From NCBI GenBank assembly GCA_002102225.1, contig LQPB01000052.1, positions 1 to 64,000 of the forward strand: DNA of 64,000 bases. The letters run 5' to 3'. Below, piece after piece: positions 36,338 through 45,451 of this stretch. The stretch comes from Mycobacterium interjectum. GTDB taxonomy: Bacteria > Actinomycetota > Actinomycetes > Mycobacteriales > Mycobacteriaceae. How positions within the stretch are numbered: position 1 is the stretch's first letter; every line of letters starts with the position of its first letter. The notes beneath the pieces are model-generated. The model did no database searches. It worked only from the letters and a program-made list of their open reading frames with translations, and had not been told where the DNA came from. The translations under genes were made by a program, and so were the position numbers.

Positions 36338-37564
36338 TCAGCGGACCTCCACGCTCATGGGTAGGTGAGCGAATCCGCGGACATTGCTGGAGTGGACGCG
36401 GACGGCGTTGGCCTCGTCCACCCGATATCCGCGGATTCGCTTGAACAACTCGGTCAGCGCCACCCGGGCCTCCATCCGCGCCAGATGCGCGCCGAGGCAG
36501 AAGTGTGCGCCGCTACCGAAACTCAATAGCTTGGGCCCGATTTCGCGCCCGATCACATAGTCGTCCGGGTTGTCGAAGACGCGCTCGTCGCGATGGCCCG
36601 AACCGGGCAGCAGCAGCAGGACGTCGCCCTCGGGGATCGTGGTGTCATAGAGCGTCAGCTCCCCGGCCACGGTGCGGGCCAGGATCTGGCTCGAAGTGTC
36701 GTAGCGCAGGGTCTCCTCGACCCACAGCGGCACGCGGGACAGGTCGGCATAGACCGGGGTCAGCTGATCCGGGTTTCGGTGCCCCCAAAAAGCCGCGTTG
36801 GCAAGCAGTTTGGTGGTGGTCTCGTTGCCAGCGATCACCATCAGGAACATGAAGCCGAGCACCTCGTCGTCGGTGAGCCGGTCACCGTCGATCTCGGCCT
36901 CCAGCAGCGCCGACGTCAGGTCGTCGGTCAGCTTCTTGCGCCGCTCGGCCACCATCCCCTGGTAGTAGACGATCAGGTTGATGGAGGCCTCGACCGCTTC
37001 GGGCGGCACGTCGGTGACACCCTCCGCGCGGTGCATCACCCCGTCCGCCCAGGCCCGGACCTGGACCCGGTCCGGCTCGGGGACGCCCATCAACTCGGAG
37101 ATGACATCCATGGGCAGCTTCCCGGCGAATTCGTCGACGTAGTCGACGGTGCCGCCCGCCGAAGAGCGGGCCTTCTCCAGCATCACGTCCAGGTGCTGGG
37201 TCGCGATCTCGGTGACGCGGGGCTCCAGCTCTCGAATCCGCCTGGGGGTGAATCCCTTCGAGACCAACGTCCGCAGCCGCAGGTGGGCGGGATCGTCCAT
37301 CGCCAGGAAGGACATCGTCTTGGAGGCATGAGGGCCGCGCGACGCCGGATCCAGCGAGACGCCGTACTTGTTGGACAGCGTCGTGCTGTTGCGGAACCCC
37401 TGCAGCACATCCTGGTGTCGCGACAGCGCCCAGAACTTCAACTCGTCGTTGCGATACAGCGGCGCCTCGTCGCGCAGCCGCTGGTAATACGGGTACGGAT
37501 CCTCGTGGAAGTCGTAGTCGTAGGGATCCAGGACCAGCTCGTGGTCGCCGACGTGCACGGTCAT
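36338..37564 (-). CDS. cyp123: Cytochrome P450 CYP123
   Basis: 408 residues. I-helix IAGNETTTKL, ExxR in EETLRYDTSS, and heme-binding FGSGAHFCLGAHLAR. Bacterial soluble class I P450; substrate unknown. Position and neighbours match Rv0766c (cyp123). The TetR gene ends on the base before its start, so the two are cotranscribed. The ferredoxin further along the cluster is the likely electron donor. Confidence 0.94.
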   Translation of the reverse strand: MTVHVGDHELVLDPYDYDFHEDPYPYYQRLRDEAPLYRNDELKFWALSRHQDVLQGFRNSTTLSNKYGVSLDPASRGPHASKTMSFLAMDDPAHLRLRTLVSKGFTPRRIRELEPRVTEIATQHLDVMLEKARSSAGGTVDYVDEFAGKLPMDVISELMGVPEPDRVQVRAWADGVMHRAEGVTDVPPEAVEASINLIVYYQGMVAERRKKLTDDLTSALLEAEIDGDRLTDDEVLGFMFLMVIAGNETTTKLLANAAFWGHRNPDQLTPVYADLSRVPLWVEETLRYDTSSQILARTVAGELTLYDTTIPEGDVLLLLPGSGHRDERVFDNPDDYVIGREIGPKLLSFGSGAHFCLGAHLARMEARVALTELFKRIRGYRVDEANAVRVHSSNVRGFAHLPMSVEVR

Positions 37565-38191
37565 CTAGCTACCTGTCTCCTCGCTGGCGGCGCCCAAGAT
37601 GAGTCGCGCTACGTCGACAAGGCGATCGGCTATCTCGCGGTAGGTGAGCTGTCCGCTGCCGGCCTGCACCAGCGCGCCGAAAAACGCCATCTCGAGCGCG
37701 GATACGGTGGCGGGGTCGGCGCCGGGACCGATCGCCGAGGCGATGCGGCGGTGAATTTCCGCCCCGATCCGGTCGCGTGCCGCGCACACCGCGGGATCGG
37801 TGCCGCCCCCCAGCAGCGCCGCCGTGCACGCCGCTCCGACCTCGGGTTCGTCGGCGACCACCAGGGCCAGATGGCGCAAGACCTTGTCCACGCGCGTGGG
37901 CATGGGGTCGTTCACGTCGGTGAAATAGGGGACCTGCCGCACCAGGTCGAGGTAGACCTCGGCGATCAGATGGTTCTTCGACGAGAAGTAGGTGTACGCG
38001 GTGGCCGGGGCCACTTTGGCGCGGGCCGCCACCGCGCGCACCGTCAGGTCCGCATAGGACTTCTCCCGCAGCGTTTCGATACCGGCCGCGAGGACCTTGC
38101 GGAAGGTCTCCTCCTGGCGGCGATTGCGCAAAGTCGCTCCGGTCTGGCGGTCGGCGTGGGATGCGATCGTAACCAGTGCATCGCTGGACAC
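37565..38191 (-). CDS. TetR-family repressor of the cyp51/aldA region (Rv0767c-like)
   Basis: 208 residues. TetR N-terminal helix-turn-helix at about 25-72 (AAGIETLREKSYADLTVRAVAARAKVAPATAYTYFSSKNHL), and an all-helical ligand domain. The GTG start lies inside an inverted repeat TGGACA-N2-TGTCCA whose second copy sits before the divergent aldA gene. Autoregulation and control of both operons is therefore likely. First gene of the minus-strand run leading to cyp123, SDR and cyp51. Confidence 0.92.
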   Translation of the reverse strand: MSSDALVTIASHADRQTGATLRNRRQEETFRKVLAAGIETLREKSYADLTVRAVAARAKVAPATAYTYFSSKNHLIAEVYLDLVRQVPYFTDVNDPMPTRVDKVLRHLALVVADEPEVGAACTAALLGGGTDPAVCAARDRIGAEIHRRIASAIGPGADPATVSALEMAFFGALVQAGSGQLTYREIADRLVDVARLILGAASEETGS

Positions 38192-38198
38192 ATGTCCA
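38185..38198. promoter_or_regulatory. Inverted-repeat operator candidate 1
   Basis: TGGACA-CA-TGTCCA: 6-bp arms around two bases, covering the GTG start of the TetR gene. A near-identical site lies 158 bases away in front of aldA. Short, symmetric and duplicated across a divergent spacer, it is a good candidate for the TetR binding site. Confidence 0.6.
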
Positions 38199-38342
38199 AG
38201 CTATCGGAAGTCGGCGACGAGAAGCAAGCCCGATCGGTAAAGACGCAGATTAAATGCGCACTTTGCCCATTCTCCGGATGGCCGGTGAGATCCGCTCTTG
38301 CACCGCCGATGGCCCGGCGACTATGGTTCGATGCGACGATAT

Positions 38343-38356
38343 CGGACAAGTGTCCA
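38343..38356. promoter_or_regulatory. Inverted-repeat operator candidate 2
   Basis: CGGACA-AG-TGTCCA: same arms as the first site except the outermost base, located 48 bases upstream of the aldA ATG. It would place a repressor over the aldA promoter. Confidence 0.6.
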
Positions 38357-38403
38357 CTCAATTGGCGTGCTTGATTTGAGCCGCGCACAGACGGGAGCGG
38401 GAG

Positions 38404-39873
38404 ATGGCCTTGTTGGCCGACGGCGCGAGCGCACTGTTCATCCACGGGAAGCTGTCGCCGGGCAACGCCGGCACGTTTCCGACCATCAATCCGGCGACCG
38501 AGGAAGTGCTCGGACTCGCGGCCGACGCCGACGCCGACGACATGGGTCGCGCCATCGACGCCGCGCGGCGGGCCTTCGACGACACGGACTGGTCGCGCGA
38601 CACCGAGCTGCGGGTGCGGTGCGTCCGGCAGCTGCGTGAGGCGATGCTGCAACATCTCGAAGAGCTGCGCGACCTGACCATCGCCGAAGTGGGCGCGCCG
38701 CGGATGCTCACCAGCATCGCCCAGCTCGAAGTCCCGGTCAACGACCTGGCCTTCGCGGCCGACACCGCCGAATCGTACGCATACCACCAGGATCTCGGCG
38801 AGGCGTCGCCGATGGGCATCCCCACCCGGCGCACCATCGCCCGCGAGGCCGTCGGCGTCGTAGGCGCCATCACCCCGTGGAACTTCCCGCACCAGATCAA
38901 CCTCGCCAAGATCGGGCCGGCGTTGGCCGCCGGGAACACCGTCGTCTTGAAGCCCGCGCCCGACACCCCGTGGTGCGCCGCCGTGCTCGGCGAACTCATC
39001 GCCGAGCACACCGACTTTCCGCCCGGCGTGATCAACATCGTCACGTCCAGCGACCACGGTGTGGGTGCGCTGTTGGCCAAAGACCCTCGGGTGGACATGG
39101 TTTCGTTCACCGGCTCGACCGCCACCGGCCGCAGCGTGATGGCCGACGGCGCCGCCACCATCAAGAAGGTCTTCCTCGAGCTGGGCGGCAAGTCGGCATT
39201 CATCGTCCTCGACGACGCCGACCTGGCCGGCGCGGTGGGCGTGGCGGGCTTCTCGGTCTGCATGCACGCCGGGCAGGGATGCGCGATCACCACCCGGCTG
39301 GTGGTGCCGCGGGCGCGCTACGACGAAGCGGTGTCCATCGCGGCCGCGACGATGGGCGGCATCCAGGCCGGCGACCCCACCGACCCCGGAACCATTTGTG
39401 GGCCGGTGATTTCGGCGCGCCAGCGCGATCGGATACAGGGCTATCTCGACTCGGCGATCGCCGAGGGCGGGACGTTCGCGTGCGGAGGCGGGCGGCCGGC
39501 CGACCGCGACGTTGGTTTTTTCATCGAGCCCACCGTGATCGCGGGGCTAGGCAACGACGCCCGCTGCGCGCGGGAGGAGATCTTCGGCCCCGTCCTGACG
39601 GTGATTCCGCACGACGGCGACGACGACGCCGTGCGCATCGCCAACGACTCGCCCTACGGACTGTCGGGCACCGTGTTCGGTGCCGACCCGGAGCGGGCGG
39701 CGCGGGCTGCCGCGCGAGTCCGCGCGGGCACCATCAATGTCAATGGCGGCGTGTGGTATTCGGCCGATGCGCCATTCGGCGGCTACAAGCAATCCGGAAA
39801 CGGTCGCGAGATGGGGCTGGCCGGTTTCGAGGAGTACCTGGAGATCAAGACCATCGCGACAGCGGTCAACTAG
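38404..39873 (+). CDS. aldA: NAD-dependent aldehyde dehydrogenase AldA
   Basis: 489 residues. Rossmann segment with ITPWNFPHQINLAKIGPALAAG, SFTGSTATG, catalytic Glu in LELGGKSAF, catalytic Cys in HAGQGCAITTR, and EEIFGPVL near the end. Oxidises an unidentified aldehyde to the acid. GGGAGCGGGAG just before the ATG serves as ribosome-binding site. First of four plus-strand genes matching Rv0768-Rv0771, divergent from the TetR gene and likely controlled by it. Confidence 0.96.
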   Translation: MALLADGASALFIHGKLSPGNAGTFPTINPATEEVLGLAADADADDMGRAIDAARRAFDDTDWSRDTELRVRCVRQLREAMLQHLEELRDLTIAEVGAPRMLTSIAQLEVPVNDLAFAADTAESYAYHQDLGEASPMGIPTRRTIAREAVGVVGAITPWNFPHQINLAKIGPALAAGNTVVLKPAPDTPWCAAVLGELIAEHTDFPPGVINIVTSSDHGVGALLAKDPRVDMVSFTGSTATGRSVMADGAATIKKVFLELGGKSAFIVLDDADLAGAVGVAGFSVCMHAGQGCAITTRLVVPRARYDEAVSIAAATMGGIQAGDPTDPGTICGPVISARQRDRIQGYLDSAIAEGGTFACGGGRPADRDVGFFIEPTVIAGLGNDARCAREEIFGPVLTVIPHDGDDDAVRIANDSPYGLSGTVFGADPERAARAAARVRAGTINVNGGVWYSADAPFGGYKQSGNGREMGLAGFEEYLEIKTIATAVN

Positions 39874-39887
39874 AGGAGCTTGAGAGC

Positions 39888-40637
39888 ATGCGATTCGAGA
39901 ACAAGGTCGCCATCGTCACCGGGTCGGGTGGCGGCATCGGCCAGGCGTACGCCGAGGCGCTGGCCCGCGAAGGCGCCGCGGTTGTCGTGGCCGACATCAA
40001 AGCCGAGGCGGCCGAGGGAGTGGCCAAGCAGATCGTCGCCGACGGCGGCACGGCGCTGGCCGTCCCGGTCGACGTCTCCGACCCGGCGTCGGCCAAGGCG
40101 ATGGCCGACCGCACGCTGGCCGAGTTCGGCGGCATCGACTATCTGGTCAACAACGCGGCGATCTTCGGAGGCATGAAGCTGGATTTCCTGCTCACGGTCG
40201 ACCCCGAGTACTACAAGAAATTCATGAGCGTAAACCTCGACGGTGCGCTGTGGTGCACCCGAGCCGTGTACAAGAAGATGGCCAAGCGCGGCGGCGGCGC
40301 GATCGTCAACCAGTCGTCCACCGCCGCGTGGCTGTACTCGAACTTCTACGGCCTGGCCAAGGTCGGCATCAACGGCCTGACCCAACAGCTGTCCCGCGAG
40401 CTCGGCGGCCAGAACATCCGGATCAACGCGATCGCGCCGGGGCCGATCGACACCGAGGCCAACCGCACCACCACGCCGCAGGAGATGGTCGCCGACATCG
40501 TCAAGGGTCTTCCCTTGTCGCGCATGGGAACTCCGGCGGACGTCGTCGGCATGTGCCTGTTCTTGTTGTCCGATGAGGCGTCGTGGATCACCGGACAGGT
40601 TTTCAACGTCGACGGCGGGCAGATAATTCGATCATGA
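39888..40637 (+). CDS. Short-chain dehydrogenase/reductase (Rv0769-like)
   Basis: 249 residues from MRFENKVAIVTGSGGGIGQ with GAGGAGCTTGAG upstream. Classical SDR: TGSGGGIG, NNAA in YLVNNAAIFGG, Ser in IVNQSSTAAW, and Tyr-x3-Lys in FYGLAKVGI. The C-terminal DVVGMCLFLLSDEASWITGQVFNVDGG is typical. Acts presumably in the same catabolic route as AldA; only 14 bases separate them. Confidence 0.94.
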   Translation: MRFENKVAIVTGSGGGIGQAYAEALAREGAAVVVADIKAEAAEGVAKQIVADGGTALAVPVDVSDPASAKAMADRTLAEFGGIDYLVNNAAIFGGMKLDFLLTVDPEYYKKFMSVNLDGALWCTRAVYKKMAKRGGGAIVNQSSTAAWLYSNFYGLAKVGINGLTQQLSRELGGQNIRINAIAPGPIDTEANRTTTPQEMVADIVKGLPLSRMGTPADVVGMCLFLLSDEASWITGQVFNVDGGQIIRS

Positions 40638-40686
40638 GCCGCGCTGGCGACGATGCAGAGCGGAGCGATGAGGAGGAGCGGCGCCA

Positions 40687-41544
40687 ATGGCAGGAGATCT
40701 GAAGCTTGGGTACATCGGCCTGGGCAACATGGGCGCCCCGATGGCCACGAAGATGACCGAATGGCCTGGCGGGGTCACGGTTTACGACATCCGGACGGAG
40801 GCCATGACGCCGCTGGCCGAGAAGGGCGCCGGCCTGGCCGACAGCGTTGCCGACCTCGCCGCCGCGGACATCATCCATGTCACCGTCCTGGACGATGCGC
40901 AGGTGCGCCAGGTCGTCGGCGAACTGGCGGCGCATGCCAGGCCGGGCACGGTGATCGCGATCCACTCGACCATCAGCGACACCACCGCCGTCGACCTGGC
41001 CCGCGAGCTCAAGCCGCGGGGCATTCACATCGTGGACGCACCGGTCAGCGGTGGCGCGGCCGCCGCCGCGAAGGGCGAGCTGGCCACCATGGTGGGGGCC
41101 GAGCGCGAGGTCTACGAACGGATCAAGCCGGCCTTCAAACACTGGGCGTCGATGGTCGTGCACGCCGGGGAGCCGGGCGCGGGCACGCGAATGAAGCTGG
41201 CCCGCAACATGTTGACGTTCGCCTCGTATGCCGCGGCGTGCGAGGCCATGAAACTGGCCGAGGCGGCCGGGCTGGACCTGCAGGCGCTGGGCCGGGTGGT
41301 GCGCCACACCGACGCGCTCACCAGCGGGGCCGGTGCGATCATGGTGCGCGACGACATGAAAAACCTTGAGCCGGAGAGCTTTCTGTACCAGCCTTTCGTG
41401 CACGCCCGCGGTCTGGGGGAGAAGGACCTGAGCCTGGCGCTCGGTTTGGGCGAGGCGTTATCGGTCGACCTGCCGCTGGCTCAGCTGGCCTACGAGCGGC
41501 TGGCCGCCGGCCTCGGGGTGCCGCACACAGAGAAAGAGACGTAA
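40687..41544 (+). CDS. 3-hydroxyisobutyrate dehydrogenase-family enzyme (Rv0770-like)
   Basis: 285 residues. NAD-binding GYIGLGNMGAPMATKM at the N-terminus, substrate motif DAPVSGGAAAAAKGELATM and catalytic Lys region GAGTRMKLARNML. Beta-hydroxyacid dehydrogenase family. Good GAGGAGGAGC ribosome-binding site. Its TAA abuts the next start, so the CMD gene is coupled. Substrate not deducible. Confidence 0.94.
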   Translation: MAGDLKLGYIGLGNMGAPMATKMTEWPGGVTVYDIRTEAMTPLAEKGAGLADSVADLAAADIIHVTVLDDAQVRQVVGELAAHARPGTVIAIHSTISDTTAVDLARELKPRGIHIVDAPVSGGAAAAAKGELATMVGAEREVYERIKPAFKHWASMVVHAGEPGAGTRMKLARNMLTFASYAAACEAMKLAEAAGLDLQALGRVVRHTDALTSGAGAIMVRDDMKNLEPESFLYQPFVHARGLGEKDLSLALGLGEALSVDLPLAQLAYERLAAGLGVPHTEKET

Positions 41545-41979
41545 ATGGACGAGCTGCGCCGCAAGGGCCTGAAGAAGATGAACGAGGTCTACGGCTGGGA
41601 GATGCCCAACATCGAGGGCGACCCGTACTTCGATCTGACCGTGGACCACCTGTTCGGCAGCATCTGGACGCGACCGGGATTGTCGATGCGCGACAAGCGC
41701 ATCATGACGCTGACGGCGGTGACCGCGATCGGGAACCGCGACCTGGCCGAGATCCAGATCAACGCCGCGCTGCTCAACGGGGAACTCAGCGAGACCGAGC
41801 TGAAGGAGATGGCCGTCTTCCTGACCCACTATCTCGGCTTCCCGCTGGGCTCGGCGCTCAACGGTGCCGTCGATGCCGTCGTCGCGAAGCGCAAGAAGGC
41901 CGCGGCGAAGGGTGCCGGGGAGGACAAGAAGGCCAACGTGGACGCCGCGTTGAAGATGCACTCGGGTGATAAGGACTGA
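41545..41979 (+). CDS. Carboxymuconolactone decarboxylase-family protein (Rv0771-like)
   Basis: 144 residues, MDELRRKGLKKMNEVYGWEMP at the start, helical CMD/AhpD-like fold (SMRDKRIMTLTAVTAIGNRDLAEIQ, ELKEMAVFLTHYLGFPLGSAL). There is no C-x2-C or C-x2-H redox pair, so it is not an AhpD-type peroxidase; decarboxylase-like or unknown activity. Lys-rich tail. It begins on the base after the preceding stop. Last gene of the aldA operon. Confidence 0.93.
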   Translation: MDELRRKGLKKMNEVYGWEMPNIEGDPYFDLTVDHLFGSIWTRPGLSMRDKRIMTLTAVTAIGNRDLAEIQINAALLNGELSETELKEMAVFLTHYLGFPLGSALNGAVDAVVAKRKKAAAKGAGEDKKANVDAALKMHSGDKD

Positions 41980-41987
41980 CCCGCCGA

Positions 41988-44900
41988 CTAGTGGTGCCTT
42001 GTGGCTTCCTGCGCCAGCTGCACCCTCGAGCTGAGGCCCAGTTTGGAGTAGATGTTGCTGAGGTGGGCTTGCACGGTGCGCGGCGATACAAATAGCCGGG
42101 CGGCAACGTCCTTGTTCGCGAGCCCCTCACTGACGAGTCTGACGACGTTGAGTTCGGCCGGGGTCAGCGATTCCCAGCCAGCTGCCGGCCGCTTGCGTTC
42201 ACCGCGGCCGCGCTGCGCATACGCAATCGCTTCCTCCATCGATAGTGCCTCGCCCTCAGCCCATGCGGCCTCAAACTCGCTGTCGCCCATGACTTCGCGC
42301 AACGTAGCCAGCGACGTGTCGTGGGCAGCGTCATAGATCTTGAAGCGCACGTGGCCGGTGCGGGCGCGCGTCGTGTGTGCGGCTCCGAAGAGGCGGGCGG
42401 CTTCTCGGTTCGCGCCGGCGCATCCCGCGCGGATGGCCAAGCATTCGAGTACTTCGGGAATAACAAAGTAGCCCTTCAGGTCACTTGCTCCGTTGAGCGC
42501 ATCGTGGGCGTCGCGATCCGCCTGCTCGCTATCGATTTGTGCGATCGCGACTCGGGCGCGCTTTGCCAGCGCAAGCAGCCGATGCATGCCAGGGGCCACC
42601 GCGACGGCATCGTCGGCCCAGCGACGCGCGACCGTCAGATCACCTTGTGCCAGCGCAACTTCCGCGAGCGGAATGACGTTGACCACGGCCAGTTCGGGCT
42701 GGACCTTCATGCGCTGCCATGCTGCCTCGCCTGCCCTGGCCGATGCTTCCACGTCACCCGCGGCCAGATTCGCGACCGCCAGCGCGGCGTACGCGAAGCC
42801 TTGGTTGAACGCGCCGAGATCCGCCGCGGCATCCACGGCCGCGGTTGCCGCGGCCCGCGCCCCGCTCGTATCGCCCGAATAGGCTAGTAGGTGGCCCAGG
42901 CTGACGAGGCTGGACATCCTCCAGATCTCGTCGTGCGCCGCCTCCGACTCGGCAACCAAAGCCTGGAATTGTGCGATGGCTCCGGCGAGATCCCCCTGCC
43001 ACTGCTGTGCCAAACCCACGCACCATCGGCACCCGCGAGAGGCGTAGCCGTCGCCGATTGCGTCTGCGATGTCACGGCCTTCTTCGCCGGCCGCACGCGC
43101 CGCGATCGGGTCACCTTTGCCGGCAACCGCCGCGAACGCTTGATAGGCCAGAAGCTGGCTCAGACTCCAGTCGTCGCCTACCGCGCGGGCGAGCCCGAGC
43201 GCTTCCTCAAAGTACGAGCTGGCAGCCGCCGCGTCATAGGCAGCGATGATTCCGCAACCGGCGAGCGCGCGAACCAGCAACGCGGGGTCGTCGAGCTCAC
43301 GGGCAAGCGCCACTGCTTCCAAGGCCGTGCCCATGTTGTCGTGGATGGTCTGCGCGCCCTCGAGTGTGGCTTTGTCTGCGAGCGCCAGGGCGCGAACGGG
43401 AAGCGGCACCTCCACGCCGTCCGCAGCTGCGTCGGCGAGCGCCGCGTCGAACCAGGCCGTTCCCTCCCGCACGCGGCCGCGAGTAGTCCAAAGCGGTTGC
43501 AACGCCGAAGCGAGCTGCAGCGCCCTAGAGACCTCGGCATTTTCCCGGCACCACGCGAAGGCCGAGCGCAAATTGTCCATCTCAGTTTCGGCCTGGTCAA
43601 CCCTGCGCTGACGGCCGGAGCGCCCGGGACTGTCAAGCAGCGTCGCAATCGCGATGTAATGGTCGCGGTGGCGGCCGCGAACCGCGTCGGCCTCACCGGA
43701 CTCGCCAAGCCTTTCCAGCGCATACTGGCGAATTGTCTCCAGCATTTTGTAGCGCGCCCCGAGGCGCGTATCTTCCGCTACAACAAGGGATTTGTCGATG
43801 AGCAGCGTGAGTTGATCGAGGGTTTGGTAGCGCTCGACGTCGCTGTCGCCACAAACCGCCTGCGCGGCCTCGAGATCGAATCCGCCCATGAATACGGCCG
43901 CACGGCGGAACAGGACGCGTTCCGGCTCGGTCAGCAACGCGTGCGACCAGTCGACCGAGGCCCGCAGCGTCTGTTGGCGGCGCACTGCTGTGCGCGCGCC
44001 GCCGGTCAGCAGCCGGAAACGGTCATGCAGGCTGTCGAGGATCTGCGCCAACGACAGGGCGCGCACTCGCGCGGCTGCCAGCTCAATCGCCAGTGGTATC
44101 CCGTCGAGGCGCCGGCAAATCTCGTTTACGGTATCCGAGTTTTCTTCGGTCACAACGAAATCAGGACGGACGTGGCGGGCACGATCGGTGAACAACGCGA
44201 TGGCGTCGTCGGCAAGCGGCAGAGACGGCACCGCCCAGGCGGCCTCGCCCGCCACCCGGATCGGCTCACGGCTTGTCGCGAGAATCTTCACGGCCGGGCA
44301 GCCCCCCAGCAGCGCTGACGCCAGCGAGCCGCACGCCTCGATCAAATGCTCACAGTTGTCCAGGACTACGAGCATCTGCCGGCCGGCGATGAAGCGGGTG
44401 AGCGTGTCCATCGTCGAGCGTCCCGCTTGATCGGGCAACCCCAGCGCGCGCGTCACCGCGACCGGCACGACGTCAGGGTCGGTGATGGGCGCCAGATCGA
44501 CATACCACACCCCGTCTCCGAAATCTCCGTCCAGCTGGCCCGCGACCTGCACTGCCAGGCGTGTCTTACCGACGCCGCCCGCACCCGTCAGCGTCACCAA
44601 CCGGTTCTCGGCAACGATCCGTCGTATCGATCGCATTTCCGCGCCGCGACCGACGAAGTTCGTGAACTGCGGTGGAAGATGCCGTGTTCCAGTCAGTTTC
44701 GGGGCGCGGAGCGGCGGGAAGTCGTTGCGAAGGTCGGAGTGACACAGCTGCGTCACCCGTTCGGGCCGTTGTAGATCCCGCAGTGTGTGGCTGCCGAGGT
44801 CTAGCAGCCACGCATCATCGGGGAGTCCGTCGGCGAGGAGGTCGCTGGTGGTGGCGGAAACAACCGTCTGGCCCCCGTGGGCGAGATCGCGCAGCCGCGC

Positions 44901-45299
44901 GGCGCGGTTGATGGTCGGCCCGATGTAGTTTGCCTTATCGCGGAGTTGCACCTCGCCGGTGTGGAGGCCGATCCGCAAGCTGATCGGCGAAAGTGGGGTG
45001 AGCTGCAGCCGCAGCGCAAAGGCGACGGCGTCACTGGCGCGAGCGAAGGCCACGACGAAGCTGTCGCCCTCGCCTTGCTCCACGGGACGCACCCCGCTGT
45101 GCTGGGCCACCAGGTCAGAAACGGCGCGGTCCAAGCGCGCGATTGCGGCGCTCATTTCGTCGGGCTTGGTCTGCCATAGCCGCGTCGAGCCCTCGACGTC
45201 GGCAAGCAGCAACGTCACCGTTCCAGTCGGGAGCTCGCTTACGCCCAAGTCGCTCCAATTCCACGGCGGCGTGTCCACGCGTTGGTCGGTTTCAGCCAT
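41988..45299 (-). CDS. Cyclase-homology/NB-ARC ATPase/LuxR regulator (Rv0386 type)
   Basis: 1103 residues from MAETDQRVDTPPWNW; 12 more in-frame residues are possible. The N-terminal class III nucleotide cyclase domain (about 20-185) has metal Asp residues in ADVEGSTRLW and QGEGDSFVV and transition-state residues in YIGPTINRAARL. The usual purine-reading Lys/Asp pair is Gln/Asn, as described for M. tuberculosis Rv0386. Next come an AAA/NB-ARC ATPase (about 215-500, P-loop TGAGGVGKTRLA, Walker B MLVVLDNCEH), TPR-like helices, and a C-terminal LuxR helix-turn-helix (LTPAELNVVRLVSEGLANKDVAARL). A large signal-integrating transcription factor, inserted here between Rv0771- and purD-type genes. 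Confidence 0.93.
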   Translation of the reverse strand: MAETDQRVDTPPWNWSDLGVSELPTGTVTLLLADVEGSTRLWQTKPDEMSAAIARLDRAVSDLVAQHSGVRPVEQGEGDSFVVAFARASDAVAFALRLQLTPLSPISLRIGLHTGEVQLRDKANYIGPTINRAARLRDLAHGGQTVVSATTSDLLADGLPDDAWLLDLGSHTLRDLQRPERVTQLCHSDLRNDFPPLRAPKLTGTRHLPPQFTNFVGRGAEMRSIRRIVAENRLVTLTGAGGVGKTRLAVQVAGQLDGDFGDGVWYVDLAPITDPDVVPVAVTRALGLPDQAGRSTMDTLTRFIAGRQMLVVLDNCEHLIEACGSLASALLGGCPAVKILATSREPIRVAGEAAWAVPSLPLADDAIALFTDRARHVRPDFVVTEENSDTVNEICRRLDGIPLAIELAAARVRALSLAQILDSLHDRFRLLTGGARTAVRRQQTLRASVDWSHALLTEPERVLFRRAAVFMGGFDLEAAQAVCGDSDVERYQTLDQLTLLIDKSLVVAEDTRLGARYKMLETIRQYALERLGESGEADAVRGRHRDHYIAIATLLDSPGRSGRQRRVDQAETEMDNLRSAFAWCRENAEVSRALQLASALQPLWTTRGRVREGTAWFDAALADAAADGVEVPLPVRALALADKATLEGAQTIHDNMGTALEAVALARELDDPALLVRALAGCGIIAAYDAAAASSYFEEALGLARAVGDDWSLSQLLAYQAFAAVAGKGDPIAARAAGEEGRDIADAIGDGYASRGCRWCVGLAQQWQGDLAGAIAQFQALVAESEAAHDEIWRMSSLVSLGHLLAYSGDTSGARAAATAAVDAAADLGAFNQGFAYAALAVANLAAGDVEASARAGEAAWQRMKVQPELAVVNVIPLAEVALAQGDLTVARRWADDAVAVAPGMHRLLALAKRARVAIAQIDSEQADRDAHDALNGASDLKGYFVIPEVLECLAIRAGCAGANREAARLFGAAHTTRARTGHVRFKIYDAAHDTSLATLREVMGDSEFEAAWAEGEALSMEEAIAYAQRGRGERKRPAAGWESLTPAELNVVRLVSEGLANKDVAARLFVSPRTVQAHLSNIYSKLGLSSRVQLAQEATRHH

Positions 45300-45451
45300 G
45301 TTAGCCAGCATGCGGTGATCGCACACAGCAAACATCGGCAGAAACGCCTAGACGAGGATTCGGCCGCTGCCGCAGGATCTAGGCCTTTTGGCGAATGTTT
45401 TTCGTCTCAACTCGCCCCATAGTGGGCTGATCGGACTTGAGGAGGTCGTAG

